From contig JAGLGJ010000023.1 in assembly GCA_023144075.1 (NCBI GenBank), positions 1 to 11,132 of the forward strand: 11,132 bases of DNA, given 5' to 3'. Origin of the DNA: Candidatus Bathyarchaeota archaeon (GTDB lineage Archaea; Thermoproteota; Bathyarchaeia; 40CM-2-53-6; RBG-13-38-9). The position numbers and the translations under genes were made by a program. Of the stretch, positions 1 through 6,694 are shown piece by piece. Every line of letters begins with the position of its first letter. Position 1 is the stretch's first letter. Under the pieces are notes generated by a model. It ran no database searches, was not told the DNA's origin, and was given only the letters and a program-made list of their open reading frames with translations.

Positions 1-96
1 ACACCTCTTTTCGTCCCAGCCAGTATAATTGTAACGATTTTCATTATAATTGGTGCCTATTTTTGTTTGAAACTAATGATGAAGTTTTTAGCTTGA
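1..96 (+). CDS. C-terminal end of a membrane protein (5' end outside window)
   Basis: The frame is open from the first base and ends at TGA (94-96), giving the last 31 residues of a protein. The fragment is strongly hydrophobic (a run rich in Ile, Val, Phe, Gly and Ala, then Lys-Leu-Met-Met-Lys), which looks like a final transmembrane helix with a short basic cytoplasmic tail. It lies only 14 nt before a YeeE/YedE half-transporter on the same strand, and such half-size proteins are often encoded as adjacent pairs, so this may be the partner half. That identification comes from context; no family motif is visible in the fragment. Confidence 0.55.
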   Translation, partial: TPLFVPASIIVTIFIIIGAYFCLKLMMKFLA

Positions 97-110
97 CTTA
101 GTTGATAATT

Positions 111-704
111 ATGGATTTTATAATTGTTCTTATCATTGCTTTCGTCATAGGTACAGTTCTTGGATTTATTTTTCAGAGAAGCCAATTCTGCATGACTCTA
201 ATTCTTACGGAATCTTTTTTGTTTAATAATCACCGAAGAATGGTAGGCTTAATTGCTGCTATTCTTTTTTCAACAATACTATTCAACATAGCAGTATTTT
301 CTGGATTAATAGAAAATTTCAATCTTTTACAAAATGTTGGAGTAAATCCTGCATTCTTCAAAGCACCATTAATCCTTGAGCGCCACATTATAGGCGGTCT
401 GATCTTTGGTTTTGGAATGATCCTTGCTGGTGGATGTGTAGCTGGAATATTATTTAGAATAGGTGAGGGGCAATTAAGTTCAGTAATTGGGTTTATCGGA
501 CTCATGTCAGGTTTTGCAGGAGCATTTCTATTAGAAAAATTATATCTTTTTGAAAATAGTATTGCTGTTTATCCTTCTGGTTTACTTTTACCTATGATAT
601 TAGATGTTGAGCCCATTATTTTTACAATTATTGTAATATTATTTTTCTTGTTGATAGTTTTAGCCTTGCATTACAAGTTTAACGTACTAGCGATTAGAAA
701 ATAG
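111..704 (+). CDS. YeeE/YedE-family sulfur transport membrane protein (half-size)
   Basis: About 197 residues, nearly all hydrophobic, with roughly five predicted membrane helices. Two signatures of the YeeE/YedE (TsuA-like, thiosulfate/sulfur-compound uptake) family are visible: a Gly-Phe-x-x-Gln-Arg-Ser-x-Phe-Cys segment in the first helix region and a Gly-Gly-Cys-x-x-Gly-x-x-x-Arg-x-Gly-Glu-Gly segment in the middle. Conserved cysteines of this kind are proposed to relay the sulfur substrate through the membrane. Full-length TsuA-type proteins are about twice this size and internally duplicated, so this is a half-size member, probably working with the protein encoded just upstream. The ATG at 111 is preferred; an in-frame TTG at 102 would add three residues. 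The gene ends in TAG 17 nt before the stop of a convergent gene. The true substrate is not known. Confidence 0.8.
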   Translation: MDFIIVLIIAFVIGTVLGFIFQRSQFCMTLILTESFLFNNHRRMVGLIAAILFSTILFNIAVFSGLIENFNLLQNVGVNPAFFKAPLILERHIIGGLIFGFGMILAGGCVAGILFRIGEGQLSSVIGFIGLMSGFAGAFLLEKLYLFENSIAVYPSGLLLPMILDVEPIIFTIIVILFFLLIVLALHYKFNVLAIRK

Positions 705-721
705 AGCTAATATTAGATATT

Positions 722-1333
722 TCAGTATAGAATTTTTTTTCTCATTCTTTTCAACAATATAAGAAAGGATGATAAAAGAAATAAAATGATTCCTATAGAG
801 AACTTTGGGAATTCTGGTATCACTGTTGTATAAGTGAAATTAATAACTTTACTTTGATATTCTCCGCTCTCAGGCTCAAGGACCCAGACTTTCCAAGTAT
901 AGTTCCCACTCGGCTGATACTTATTTGGAGAAAACGGCCCGAACATGAATCTTCCGAAGCCTATTTCGACTTTCCAGAACCGCCAGCTTCCAGATGACAT
1001 ATTCGTTTGATGATATTCATGCATCCACATGAAATTGTCGATCCATCCTATTGGTGTATCAACGTATAGGTATACTTTTTCGTCAAGGTTGAACTGATTT
1101 TTTGGATTTCCATCAATATCTGCTGTCCATACAGTTAATTCATGAACAGTACTCCATCCAGCCATTTCATAATGACTTTGTCCACCTGTAGATCCTTCTA
1201 ACGGTGGATTCCATTCCTCATCTGGTAGAGGAGGGTTAGATGGCTGAGCATATGATGTACTTATGAATAAAATCATTAAAATGAAGTTAGCGAAGAAGAG
1301 AAAACTAAGATATTTTGATCGCGATGAGTTCAT
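722..1333 (-). CDS. Secreted surface protein with PEF-type C-terminal anchor
   Basis: About 203 residues from the ATG at 1333. It has a clear Sec signal peptide (residues 1 to about 29: basic start, hydrophobic core, ending Ser-Tyr-Ala-Gln), then a Pro-rich linker, then an aromatic-rich domain with many Trp and Tyr that reads like a beta-sandwich. The C-terminus has Ile-Pro-Glu-Phe-Pro (PEF at about 173-175), one hydrophobic helix (about 178-194) and a basic tail, the tripartite layout of archaeal PEF-CTERM-like sorting or anchoring signals. It is therefore probably exported and held on the outer face of the membrane. The binding or enzymatic role is unknown. A longer frame begins at 1417, but the extra 28 residues precede the signal peptide and cover a TATA-like box at 1355-1363, so the 1333 start is chosen. 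Confidence 0.75.
   Translation of the reverse strand: MNSSRSKYLSFLFFANFILMILFISTSYAQPSNPPLPDEEWNPPLEGSTGGQSHYEMAGWSTVHELTVWTADIDGNPKNQFNLDEKVYLYVDTPIGWIDNFMWMHEYHQTNMSSGSWRFWKVEIGFGRFMFGPFSPNKYQPSGNYTWKVWVLEPESGEYQSKVINFTYTTVIPEFPKFSIGIILFLLSSFLILLKRMRKKILY
733..740 (+). terminator. Oligo-T (T8) terminator candidate for the YeeE/YedE gene
   Basis: A run of eight T on the plus strand starts 28 nt after the transporter stop codon. Archaeal RNA polymerase commonly terminates at oligo-T stretches. The run lies inside the last codons of the convergent minus-strand gene, where it encodes lysines. Confidence 0.4.
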
Positions 1334-1354
1334 AGTTTGTTTATCCTTATTTAT

Positions 1355-1363
1355 GTTATAAAC
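1355..1363 (-). promoter_or_regulatory. TATA-like box of the secreted protein gene
   Basis: On the minus strand the sequence reads GTTTATAAC. Its centre is about 25 nt before the ATG at 1333, which would give a leaderless or nearly leaderless transcript. This spacing is the main argument for the shorter start. Confidence 0.4.
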
Positions 1364-1514
1364 AAGTCCAAATTGTAACATGTAAATGGCATTACCAATA
1401 TCTTCGAATGATTTCACCTGAGATTTTATATGACTTTTTGGATTAGTCTACTATTAGGATATTAAATATATTTTATGAAATTTCTTCCTATAACTATTCT
1501 TTCTAGTCATTCTC

Positions 1515-1522
1515 TATATATA
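1515..1522 (+). promoter_or_regulatory. TATA-like box of the winged-helix gene
   Basis: TATATATA at 1515-1522 would put the transcript start near 1545, just upstream of the ATG at 1559. It falls inside the longer reading frame that begins at 1475 and argues against that start. GTGGA at 1546-1550 could be a weak ribosome binding site. Confidence 0.4.
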
Positions 1523-1558
1523 CTACTTATTGAGATAGTACTACCGTGGATAGAAACA

Positions 1559-2602
1559 ATGACGCGCCCAGGTCCAATAGCAAATATCGAGGAACAAGAC
1601 CTACAAGTTCTGAATTGTCTATCATTAGAAAATGGAGTTGGATTTAATGAACTCTGGCGAAAGCTGAAAGCAAACGGACATGGAGTAAGCTATACCACTC
1701 TATCTAATACATTAAAAAGACTTGAATCCCAAGAATGTGTAAATTACCAAGTTGAGGAGGCAAGAAAGAAAATCCCTCAACACATTTACTCAAAGACAAA
1801 ACACGGTGTAGATTATCAATTACATCTAAATGACAAACTCAGACTCTCAATGTCAAAAACTAAAAAAATTGTGAAAGCTAGAAAAGGACAAATAAAGTAT
1901 AACCAAATAATTCTGGGAGAACTACCTTATACTTGTGAAATAGAACTTGCTGCATCTAATCTGACAAAAGAGAAAGAAGAGTCGATAACAGATTTTATGG
2001 GTACTGTTGGAGATACTGTGACATCAAATGTCGCTGAAACTCTAAATCTAGCTTACTCTGGATTTATCGCTCTTTTATCAAGGGGAAACAAGAAGGAGGC
2101 TTTCGAATATCTCAAGAAAGCACTTAGATTCAAACTCAAATTCACACTAGCATTTGATGGGAGCCGAGCATCAGTCGATGAGACTTGGAAGAAAACGCTG
2201 GAGAATCAAGATGAACTTACAAATGCCATTCAAGCGATTAACAGACCATCACATACAGAATTACTTAGTTGCTGGATGTTTGGTCTACTTAACATAATTT
2301 TTCCCTCAGAAAAGAGTCAGTTTGATCTCTCTAATATTGATGGATGGACTAAATTAATCACTGAAAGATCAAATACAATTAGATCAGAAAAGAAATTGCC
2401 CCTCCTGAATGAAAATCAAGTTAAAATCTATCTCAAAGAACAGGTAGAAAATGGAGATATCTCTATCAGACCAATACATTTGGACACGGGTATAATGCAA
2501 TTTCATGATAGAGTACCTAGTCAAGAGTCAGAGGATTCGTACTCTTTCGTATTAGGATTAACATCGAGCCTCAAGAGTATGCTCGAAAACACAACTTCAT
2601 AA
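1559..2602 (+). CDS. Winged-helix DNA-binding domain protein with uncharacterised C-terminal half
   Basis: About 347 residues. Residues roughly 10-95 read as a winged helix-turn-helix: an initial helix with alternating Leu, a Gly-Phe-Asn-Glu-Leu-Trp helix, the Ser-Tyr-Thr-Thr-Leu-Ser-Asn-Thr-Leu-Lys-Arg-Leu recognition helix, then a charged wing and a Tyr-Ser-Lys-Thr strand, as in PadR/MarR/ArsR-like regulators. The remaining 250 residues are mostly helical and match no family I recognise; they may be a sensing or oligomerisation domain. No membrane helix is present when the ATG at 1559 is used; the hydrophobic N-terminus of the longer frame (from 1475) overlaps a TATA-like box and is probably untranslated. 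The gene is divergent from the secreted protein gene, with 225 nt between the starts, so it may regulate that neighbour or itself. That link is inference. Confidence 0.65.
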   Translation: MTRPGPIANIEEQDLQVLNCLSLENGVGFNELWRKLKANGHGVSYTTLSNTLKRLESQECVNYQVEEARKKIPQHIYSKTKHGVDYQLHLNDKLRLSMSKTKKIVKARKGQIKYNQIILGELPYTCEIELAASNLTKEKEESITDFMGTVGDTVTSNVAETLNLAYSGFIALLSRGNKKEAFEYLKKALRFKLKFTLAFDGSRASVDETWKKTLENQDELTNAIQAINRPSHTELLSCWMFGLLNIIFPSEKSQFDLSNIDGWTKLITERSNTIRSEKKLPLLNENQVKIYLKEQVENGDISIRPIHLDTGIMQFHDRVPSQESEDSYSFVLGLTSSLKSMLENTTS

Positions 2603-2603
2603 T

Positions 2604-2608
2604 TTTTA
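2604..2608 (+). terminator. Short oligo-T candidate after the winged-helix gene
   Basis: Five T begin one base after the TAA stop, followed by an A-rich stretch. This is a weak oligo-T site only, with no stable hairpin seen. Confidence 0.25.
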
Positions 2609-2695
2609 TCAATAAAAAAACGTGTATTATATTTCTAAAATAACTGAATTTAATACTTAAAGAGAGTCCATATCAACTCGAATTTGATGGTTAAG

Positions 2696-2703
2696 CTTTA
2701 AAG
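2696..2703 (+). promoter_or_regulatory. TATA-like box of the zinc-ribbon gene
   Basis: CTTTAAAG lies 38-45 nt before the TTG start at 2741, placing a likely transcript start near 2725. It supports independent transcription of this small gene. Confidence 0.35.
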
Positions 2704-2740
2704 GGCTAATAATACAACTGTTCATGTGTGAATAATCGAT

Positions 2741-3154
2741 TTGTATCCTCAATATCAAAAACCTAAAAGATGCTGGAAATGCAGTGGAAATAAAACTTGG
2801 ATACCAGAATTAAACAAATGGACATGCCCACAATGTGATAGATCGTTGATACCCCATGCACCTCAAGGCTATCAACAACAATATTACCAAAATCAAGCCT
2901 ACTCAACTAATCAATATCCTTCTCAATATGGATACCAACCCTATTACCAACAGCAACCACCCACAACTCATTATCATGGTCCACCAACACCACCATATCA
3001 ACAACCTTATTCACCATATCAAAACTATCCAACCTATCAGACAAACACAATGTACCAAGGGATGCTACCTGGAAACAAGACCTGTCTTTATTGTGGCAAC
3101 TCATTAAGAGAGGATCAGAATATCTGCCCCAAATGCATGCAACATGCACGCTAA
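2741..3154 (+). CDS. Double zinc-ribbon protein with uncharged Tyr/Gln/Pro-rich linker
   Basis: 137 residues in three parts. The N-terminal ribbon has cysteines at 11, 14, 29 and 32 (Cys-Trp-Lys-Cys and Cys-Pro-Gln-Cys). Residues about 35-112 are a low-complexity stretch dominated by Tyr, Gln, Pro, Asn, Thr and Ser with no Lys, Arg, Asp or Glu. The C-terminal ribbon has cysteines at 115, 118, 129 and 132 (Cys-Leu-Tyr-Cys-Gly and Cys-Pro-Lys-Cys). Each Cys4 set probably binds one zinc ion. The middle should be disordered and resembles prion-like or phase-separating linkers. The only usable in-frame start is TTG at 2741, because a TGA lies at 2729-2731. The function is not recognised; nucleic-acid or protein binding through the ribbons is possible. 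Other open frames across the linker arise from its composition. Confidence 0.75.
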   Translation: MYPQYQKPKRCWKCSGNKTWIPELNKWTCPQCDRSLIPHAPQGYQQQYYQNQAYSTNQYPSQYGYQPYYQQQPPTTHYHGPPTPPYQQPYSPYQNYPTYQTNTMYQGMLPGNKTCLYCGNSLREDQNICPKCMQHAR

Positions 3155-3335
3155 ATAATTTGAATATAGAGGAATCATAATCTCATTTATTTGAATTCAT
3201 AAATAAGGAAAGTTGTCAGTATTCTAATACAATAGAATAATCTAGCTGTGACATTTCTAACTCCCACTCTGTTTAGTAGATACATATTAGTCCTAACTCT
3301 GCAAATAATTAGAGTGCAATTTTGATGTGGAAGAA

Positions 3336-4151
3336 ATGATTGAAGACGTAAAGATATGTGTAATCGGAGCAGGAAAGATGGGTGGTGCTTTGATACACGG
3401 TCTAATTTCAAATAAAATGATTACCCCGAAGTCTCTTTTCGCAATTGATATGATCAAAGACCGTTGTAATCAGCTACATATGAAATATGGGATAGAATGT
3501 AGTACTAATGTTACGAGTTTTGTTGATGGATCCGATATCATAATTATAGCTGTAAAACCTAAAGATATCGAAAATCTCGCCAAAAATATCAAGAAGCTGT
3601 TAACAGTAAAAAAACTCGTTATTACCTTAGCCGCTGGCGTTTCCACACAATTCTTATCCCGACTCATCGGCGATAATGTTCCGATTATTCGTGCCATGCC
3701 CAACATAGCTGTATTAGTCAATGAGGGAATGATTGCACTGGCAAGAGGAGCAAATAGTACAGATGAACAAATGAATTTGACAGAGAAAATTTTCAACACT
3801 ATAGGAAAGGTTGCAATAGTAGAAGAGAAACATATGGATACTGTTACAGGACTAAGTGGTAGTGGTCCCGCCTATGTTTACTCTGTAATTGAAGCTATGA
3901 GCAATGGCGCCATTAAAGATGGTCTGAATAGAGAATTAGCTTTACAATTGGCTGCTCAGACCACGTTAGGTGCTGCTAAGATGATTCTAAAGACAGGAAA
4001 ACAACCCTCTGAATTAATAGAAATGGTTGTAACACCAGGCGGTACTACAGAACAGGGATTATTACAACTTGAAAAAAGCAAGGTTAAACAGGCCCTCATA
4101 GAAGCAGTAATCAAAGCTTCTGAGAAATCAAGAAAAATGATAAGAACTTGA
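3336..4151 (+). CDS. proC: Pyrroline-5-carboxylate reductase
   Basis: 271 residues, the normal family length. The enzyme reduces 1-pyrroline-5-carboxylate to proline with NAD(P)H in the cytoplasm, the last step of proline synthesis. The N-terminal Rossmann fold shows Gly-Ala-Gly-Lys-Met-Gly (residues 11-16). The C-terminal dimerisation and active-site region shows Ser-Gly-Ser-Gly-Pro-Ala-Tyr (174-180) and Thr-Pro-Gly-Gly-Thr-Thr (233-238), both hallmarks of ProC. The ATG at 3336 is chosen; an in-frame GTG at 3327 would add three residues and is also possible. A weak TATA-like sequence (TACATATTAG, 3281-3290) could drive this gene and the four downstream genes. No proA or proB lies nearby, so the substrate must come from elsewhere, or the enzyme may act on a related cyclic imine. 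Confidence 0.92.
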   Translation: MIEDVKICVIGAGKMGGALIHGLISNKMITPKSLFAIDMIKDRCNQLHMKYGIECSTNVTSFVDGSDIIIIAVKPKDIENLAKNIKKLLTVKKLVITLAAGVSTQFLSRLIGDNVPIIRAMPNIAVLVNEGMIALARGANSTDEQMNLTEKIFNTIGKVAIVEEKHMDTVTGLSGSGPAYVYSVIEAMSNGAIKDGLNRELALQLAAQTTLGAAKMILKTGKQPSELIEMVVTPGGTTEQGLLQLEKSKVKQALIEAVIKASEKSRKMIRT

Positions 4152-4168
4152 AAAGAAGGTTTCAAGAA

Positions 4169-5599
4169 ATGGAAAGAATTGGAATTCTGGTTGTAAGTTA
4201 TGGCTCAAGAGATGTCGCAATAATAGATACCCTATCTAAAAGTGAAATTTACGATATAGAATTCTATATAGCCGATAAACAGTGTAACCCTTTCAACCTT
4301 AAAATAACAGAAAAGAAGGGAAAACATGCAGTTATTCCAGATCTTTCTATTCAGAAGATATGCAACTTCGCTGCAAAACATAAAGACAAAATAAGATTTG
4401 GCATTGTTGGTTCAGAAACTCCAATCATTAACGGAATAAGAGATATCATAGAGAAAGAGACAAAAATCCCTATTATATGTCCAACCAAAAGATATGCGAT
4501 TGAAAGCAGTAAAGTATCACAGAGAATTTTGCTCCAGAAATCTTGTCCACAAGCAAATCCTCTCTTTAAAATTTTTGATCCTAATCAAATGGGTCAACAA
4601 CCTAAAAATGAATTCAGAGACTGGGTGCTTGAGCTTGGTGGTGTGAAAAATATAGTTATAAAACCTGATAGACCTGGCTTTGGAAAAGGGGTAGGTGTAG
4701 GAGAAGAACATTTTAGGACTTTGGAGGAAGCTTATACACATTTTAATTCAATTTATGGTCGTGGTGGCAATGAAAAAGTAATTGTTGAAGAAAAAATTGA
4801 TGGTGAAGAGTCTAGCTTTCAAGCTTTTTGTGATGGAAAACATTTAGCAATTCTTCCAGATACCAGAGACCATAAGAGAGCCTTTGATGGAGATAGAGGG
4901 CCAAATACGGGAGGAATGGGATCTTACAAAAGCCAAAACGAATTACTTCCTTTTATACTTCCTTTGGAAAGAGATAAAGAAATTGAAATTGTCAATGAAA
5001 TATTTCACGAAATATCAGGAGGACAAAGTAATACTAATCTTCTGGGAATTCCATTTTATGTCGCTTTCATACATTCATCAGAAGGCCCTAAAATTCTTGA
5101 GATAAATAGTAGACCAGGAGATCCTGAGATCCAAAGTATTCTACCAATTATTGATGAAGATTTGGCTGACGTCTTTTTAAAAATCTTGGATGGAGAGTTA
5201 CATTCAGTTAAACTGAAAAAAATGTCTAGTGTAGTAATCTATAAAGTCCCTCCATCATATGCAGGATATGTAGAATTATTTTCTAAAAAAGTTATGATGA
5301 ATGAAGTAGACTCATCTATTCATTTTAGTGATTTTTCAAAGATTCCAAGGATTGATGCAGAAAAAATACGTTTGTATCCTGGTTCTATTGAACTCAGGGA
5401 AGATGGGAACTATTACTCACTCAAATCAAGAACTATTTGCTCTGTTGGAATTGGTGATACCATTGAAGATGCTAGAAATCATTCCCTTTTAGGTATAGAA
5501 AATATTCATGGAGGCGCTTTATGGTTTAGAAAAGACATTGCCTCAAGAGAGCATATCAATAAATGTGTTGACCACATGATACAGTTGAGGAAGAAGTGA
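4169..5599 (+). CDS. purD: Phosphoribosylamine-glycine ligase (GAR synthetase) homolog, divergent
   Basis: 476 residues against about 430 for typical PurD. PurD joins glycine to 5-phosphoribosylamine using ATP in purine synthesis. The ATP-grasp core is clear: Asp-Gly-Glu-Glu-Ser-Ser (211-216), Asp-His-Lys-Arg (234-237), Gly-Pro-Asn-Thr-Gly-Gly-Met-Gly (244-251) and Asn-Ser-Arg-Pro-Gly-Asp-Pro-Glu (313-320), the last equivalent to Asn-x-Arg-Phe-Gly-Asp-Pro-Glu. Near the C-terminus Phe-Arg-Lys-Asp-Ile also matches. The N-terminal domain is unusual: the usual Gly-Gly-Arg-Glu-His-Ala is replaced by Tyr-Gly-Ser-Arg-Asp-Val-Ala, so substrate use may differ. ATG at 4169 is preferred because AAGGT (4156-4160) sits 8 nt upstream; a TTG at 4148 overlapping the proC stop is an alternative. 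The next gene overlaps by 4 nt. Confidence 0.82.
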   Translation: MERIGILVVSYGSRDVAIIDTLSKSEIYDIEFYIADKQCNPFNLKITEKKGKHAVIPDLSIQKICNFAAKHKDKIRFGIVGSETPIINGIRDIIEKETKIPIICPTKRYAIESSKVSQRILLQKSCPQANPLFKIFDPNQMGQQPKNEFRDWVLELGGVKNIVIKPDRPGFGKGVGVGEEHFRTLEEAYTHFNSIYGRGGNEKVIVEEKIDGEESSFQAFCDGKHLAILPDTRDHKRAFDGDRGPNTGGMGSYKSQNELLPFILPLERDKEIEIVNEIFHEISGGQSNTNLLGIPFYVAFIHSSEGPKILEINSRPGDPEIQSILPIIDEDLADVFLKILDGELHSVKLKKMSSVVIYKVPPSYAGYVELFSKKVMMNEVDSSIHFSDFSKIPRIDAEKIRLYPGSIELREDGNYYSLKSRTICSVGIGDTIEDARNHSLLGIENIHGGALWFRKDIASREHINKCVDHMIQLRKK

Positions 5600-6675
5600 A
5601 AAGAATTTTCATAACTGATTGTGAAGGTCCTATCTCCAAAAATGATAATGCATATGAACTTACAGGGAAACTTGTACCAGAAGGAAACAAATTATTCGAA
5701 ATTATCAGTATTTATGATGATATACAAGCTGAGATTGTAAGAAGACCTAACTATAGAGCTGGAGACACACTAAGACTTATAGTACCTTTCCTTAGAGCAT
5801 GTGGGGCAACTAATGAAATAATAAGAGAGTTTTCTATCAAAGAGATTCGATTAGTTTCTGGATCTGAGGAGACTTTATCTTTCATCAGGAGTTTAATGCC
5901 TTCATATATTGTTAGTACAAGTTATGAACATTATATTCAGTCACTGTGTGAAGTCATCCATTTTCCATTTAGAAATACTTACTGCACAGAATTGGATATT
6001 GATAGTTATGATTTTACTAAGGATGAAATTGATACAATAACTAAATGGATTAATGAATTAGTTAAGCTTCCAAAGCCAAAAATCCCTATTGGAGCAAAAT
6101 CCATTATGGATCTTACAGAAGACGACCAAAATACTGTAAATTATTTAGATGAAATATTTTGGACAAAGATGCTTGATATGGTATCGGGAGAAATAATCAA
6201 ACAGATAAAACCTGTAGGTGGAACAGAAAAAGTTGATGCCGTTAAGGATATTATTCAAAGGAATTCTGTTGATACTAGTCAAGTGGTCTATTTTGGTGAT
6301 AGCATAACAGATTTAGCTCCCTTAAAATATGTAAGAGAAAATAAAGGTCTCGCGATATCATTTAATGGTAATGAATACGCCATAAGGGAAGCTGAGATTG
6401 CAGTTCTTTCATCCAATACCCTAGTAACTAGTATCATAACTATAGCGTTTAAGAAAGGTGGCAAAGAACTTGTTAATGAACTTGTAATAGACTGGAACTT
6501 TGAGAAGATAGACGAAATAGTTGGTGAACAATTTAAGTTACGAGCTAAACAAGTTTATGGCAATACATTACCCATTGTTGATATATTATCTGATAGTAAC
6601 CGAGAGAGATTAACAAAAGAAAGTTGTCGTTTTAGAAAAGAGGTAAGAGGAGAAGCTTTAGGGAGTTTAGGATAA
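5596..6675 (+). CDS. HAD-superfamily hydrolase, EhaR-like archaeal family
   Basis: 359 residues. Motif I is Ile-Thr-Asp8-Cys-Glu10-Gly-Pro-Ile-Ser, where Asp8 would be the phosphorylated nucleophile and Glu occupies the second acid position usually held by Asp. Motif IV is Phe-Gly-Asp-Ser-Ile-Thr-Asp (Asp235 and Asp239), expected to hold Mg2+. A large insertion between them forms a cap. This matches an archaeal HAD family sometimes annotated as energy-converting hydrogenase A subunit R, from its place in methanogen eha clusters; no eha gene is present here, so a soluble phosphatase is more likely. The substrate is unknown. GTG at 5596 overlaps the previous stop (GTGA), with GAGG at 5587-5590 as ribosome binding site, which suggests translational coupling. 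Confidence 0.72.
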   Translation: MKRIFITDCEGPISKNDNAYELTGKLVPEGNKLFEIISIYDDIQAEIVRRPNYRAGDTLRLIVPFLRACGATNEIIREFSIKEIRLVSGSEETLSFIRSLMPSYIVSTSYEHYIQSLCEVIHFPFRNTYCTELDIDSYDFTKDEIDTITKWINELVKLPKPKIPIGAKSIMDLTEDDQNTVNYLDEIFWTKMLDMVSGEIIKQIKPVGGTEKVDAVKDIIQRNSVDTSQVVYFGDSITDLAPLKYVRENKGLAISFNGNEYAIREAEIAVLSSNTLVTSIITIAFKKGGKELVNELVIDWNFEKIDEIVGEQFKLRAKQVYGNTLPIVDILSDSNRERLTKESCRFRKEVRGEALGSLG

Positions 6676-6694
6676 AATAAAGTGAGGACATAAA

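Noticed and set aside
230..505. Minus-strand open frame inside the YeeE/YedE gene
   Set aside because: Antisense shadow of a clear membrane protein; no start signal and no recognisable domain.
1475..1558. N-terminal membrane helix on the winged-helix protein
   Set aside because: The hydrophobic extension overlaps a TATA-like box and precedes a better start at 1559.
2856..3149. Alternative-frame open frames on both strands across the Tyr/Gln/Pro-rich linker
   Set aside because: They arise from the skewed codon content of the linker; the zinc-ribbon frame has eight ordered cysteines and explains the region.
3470..3799. Minus-strand open frame inside proC
   Set aside because: Fully antisense to a well-conserved enzyme, with no family resemblance.
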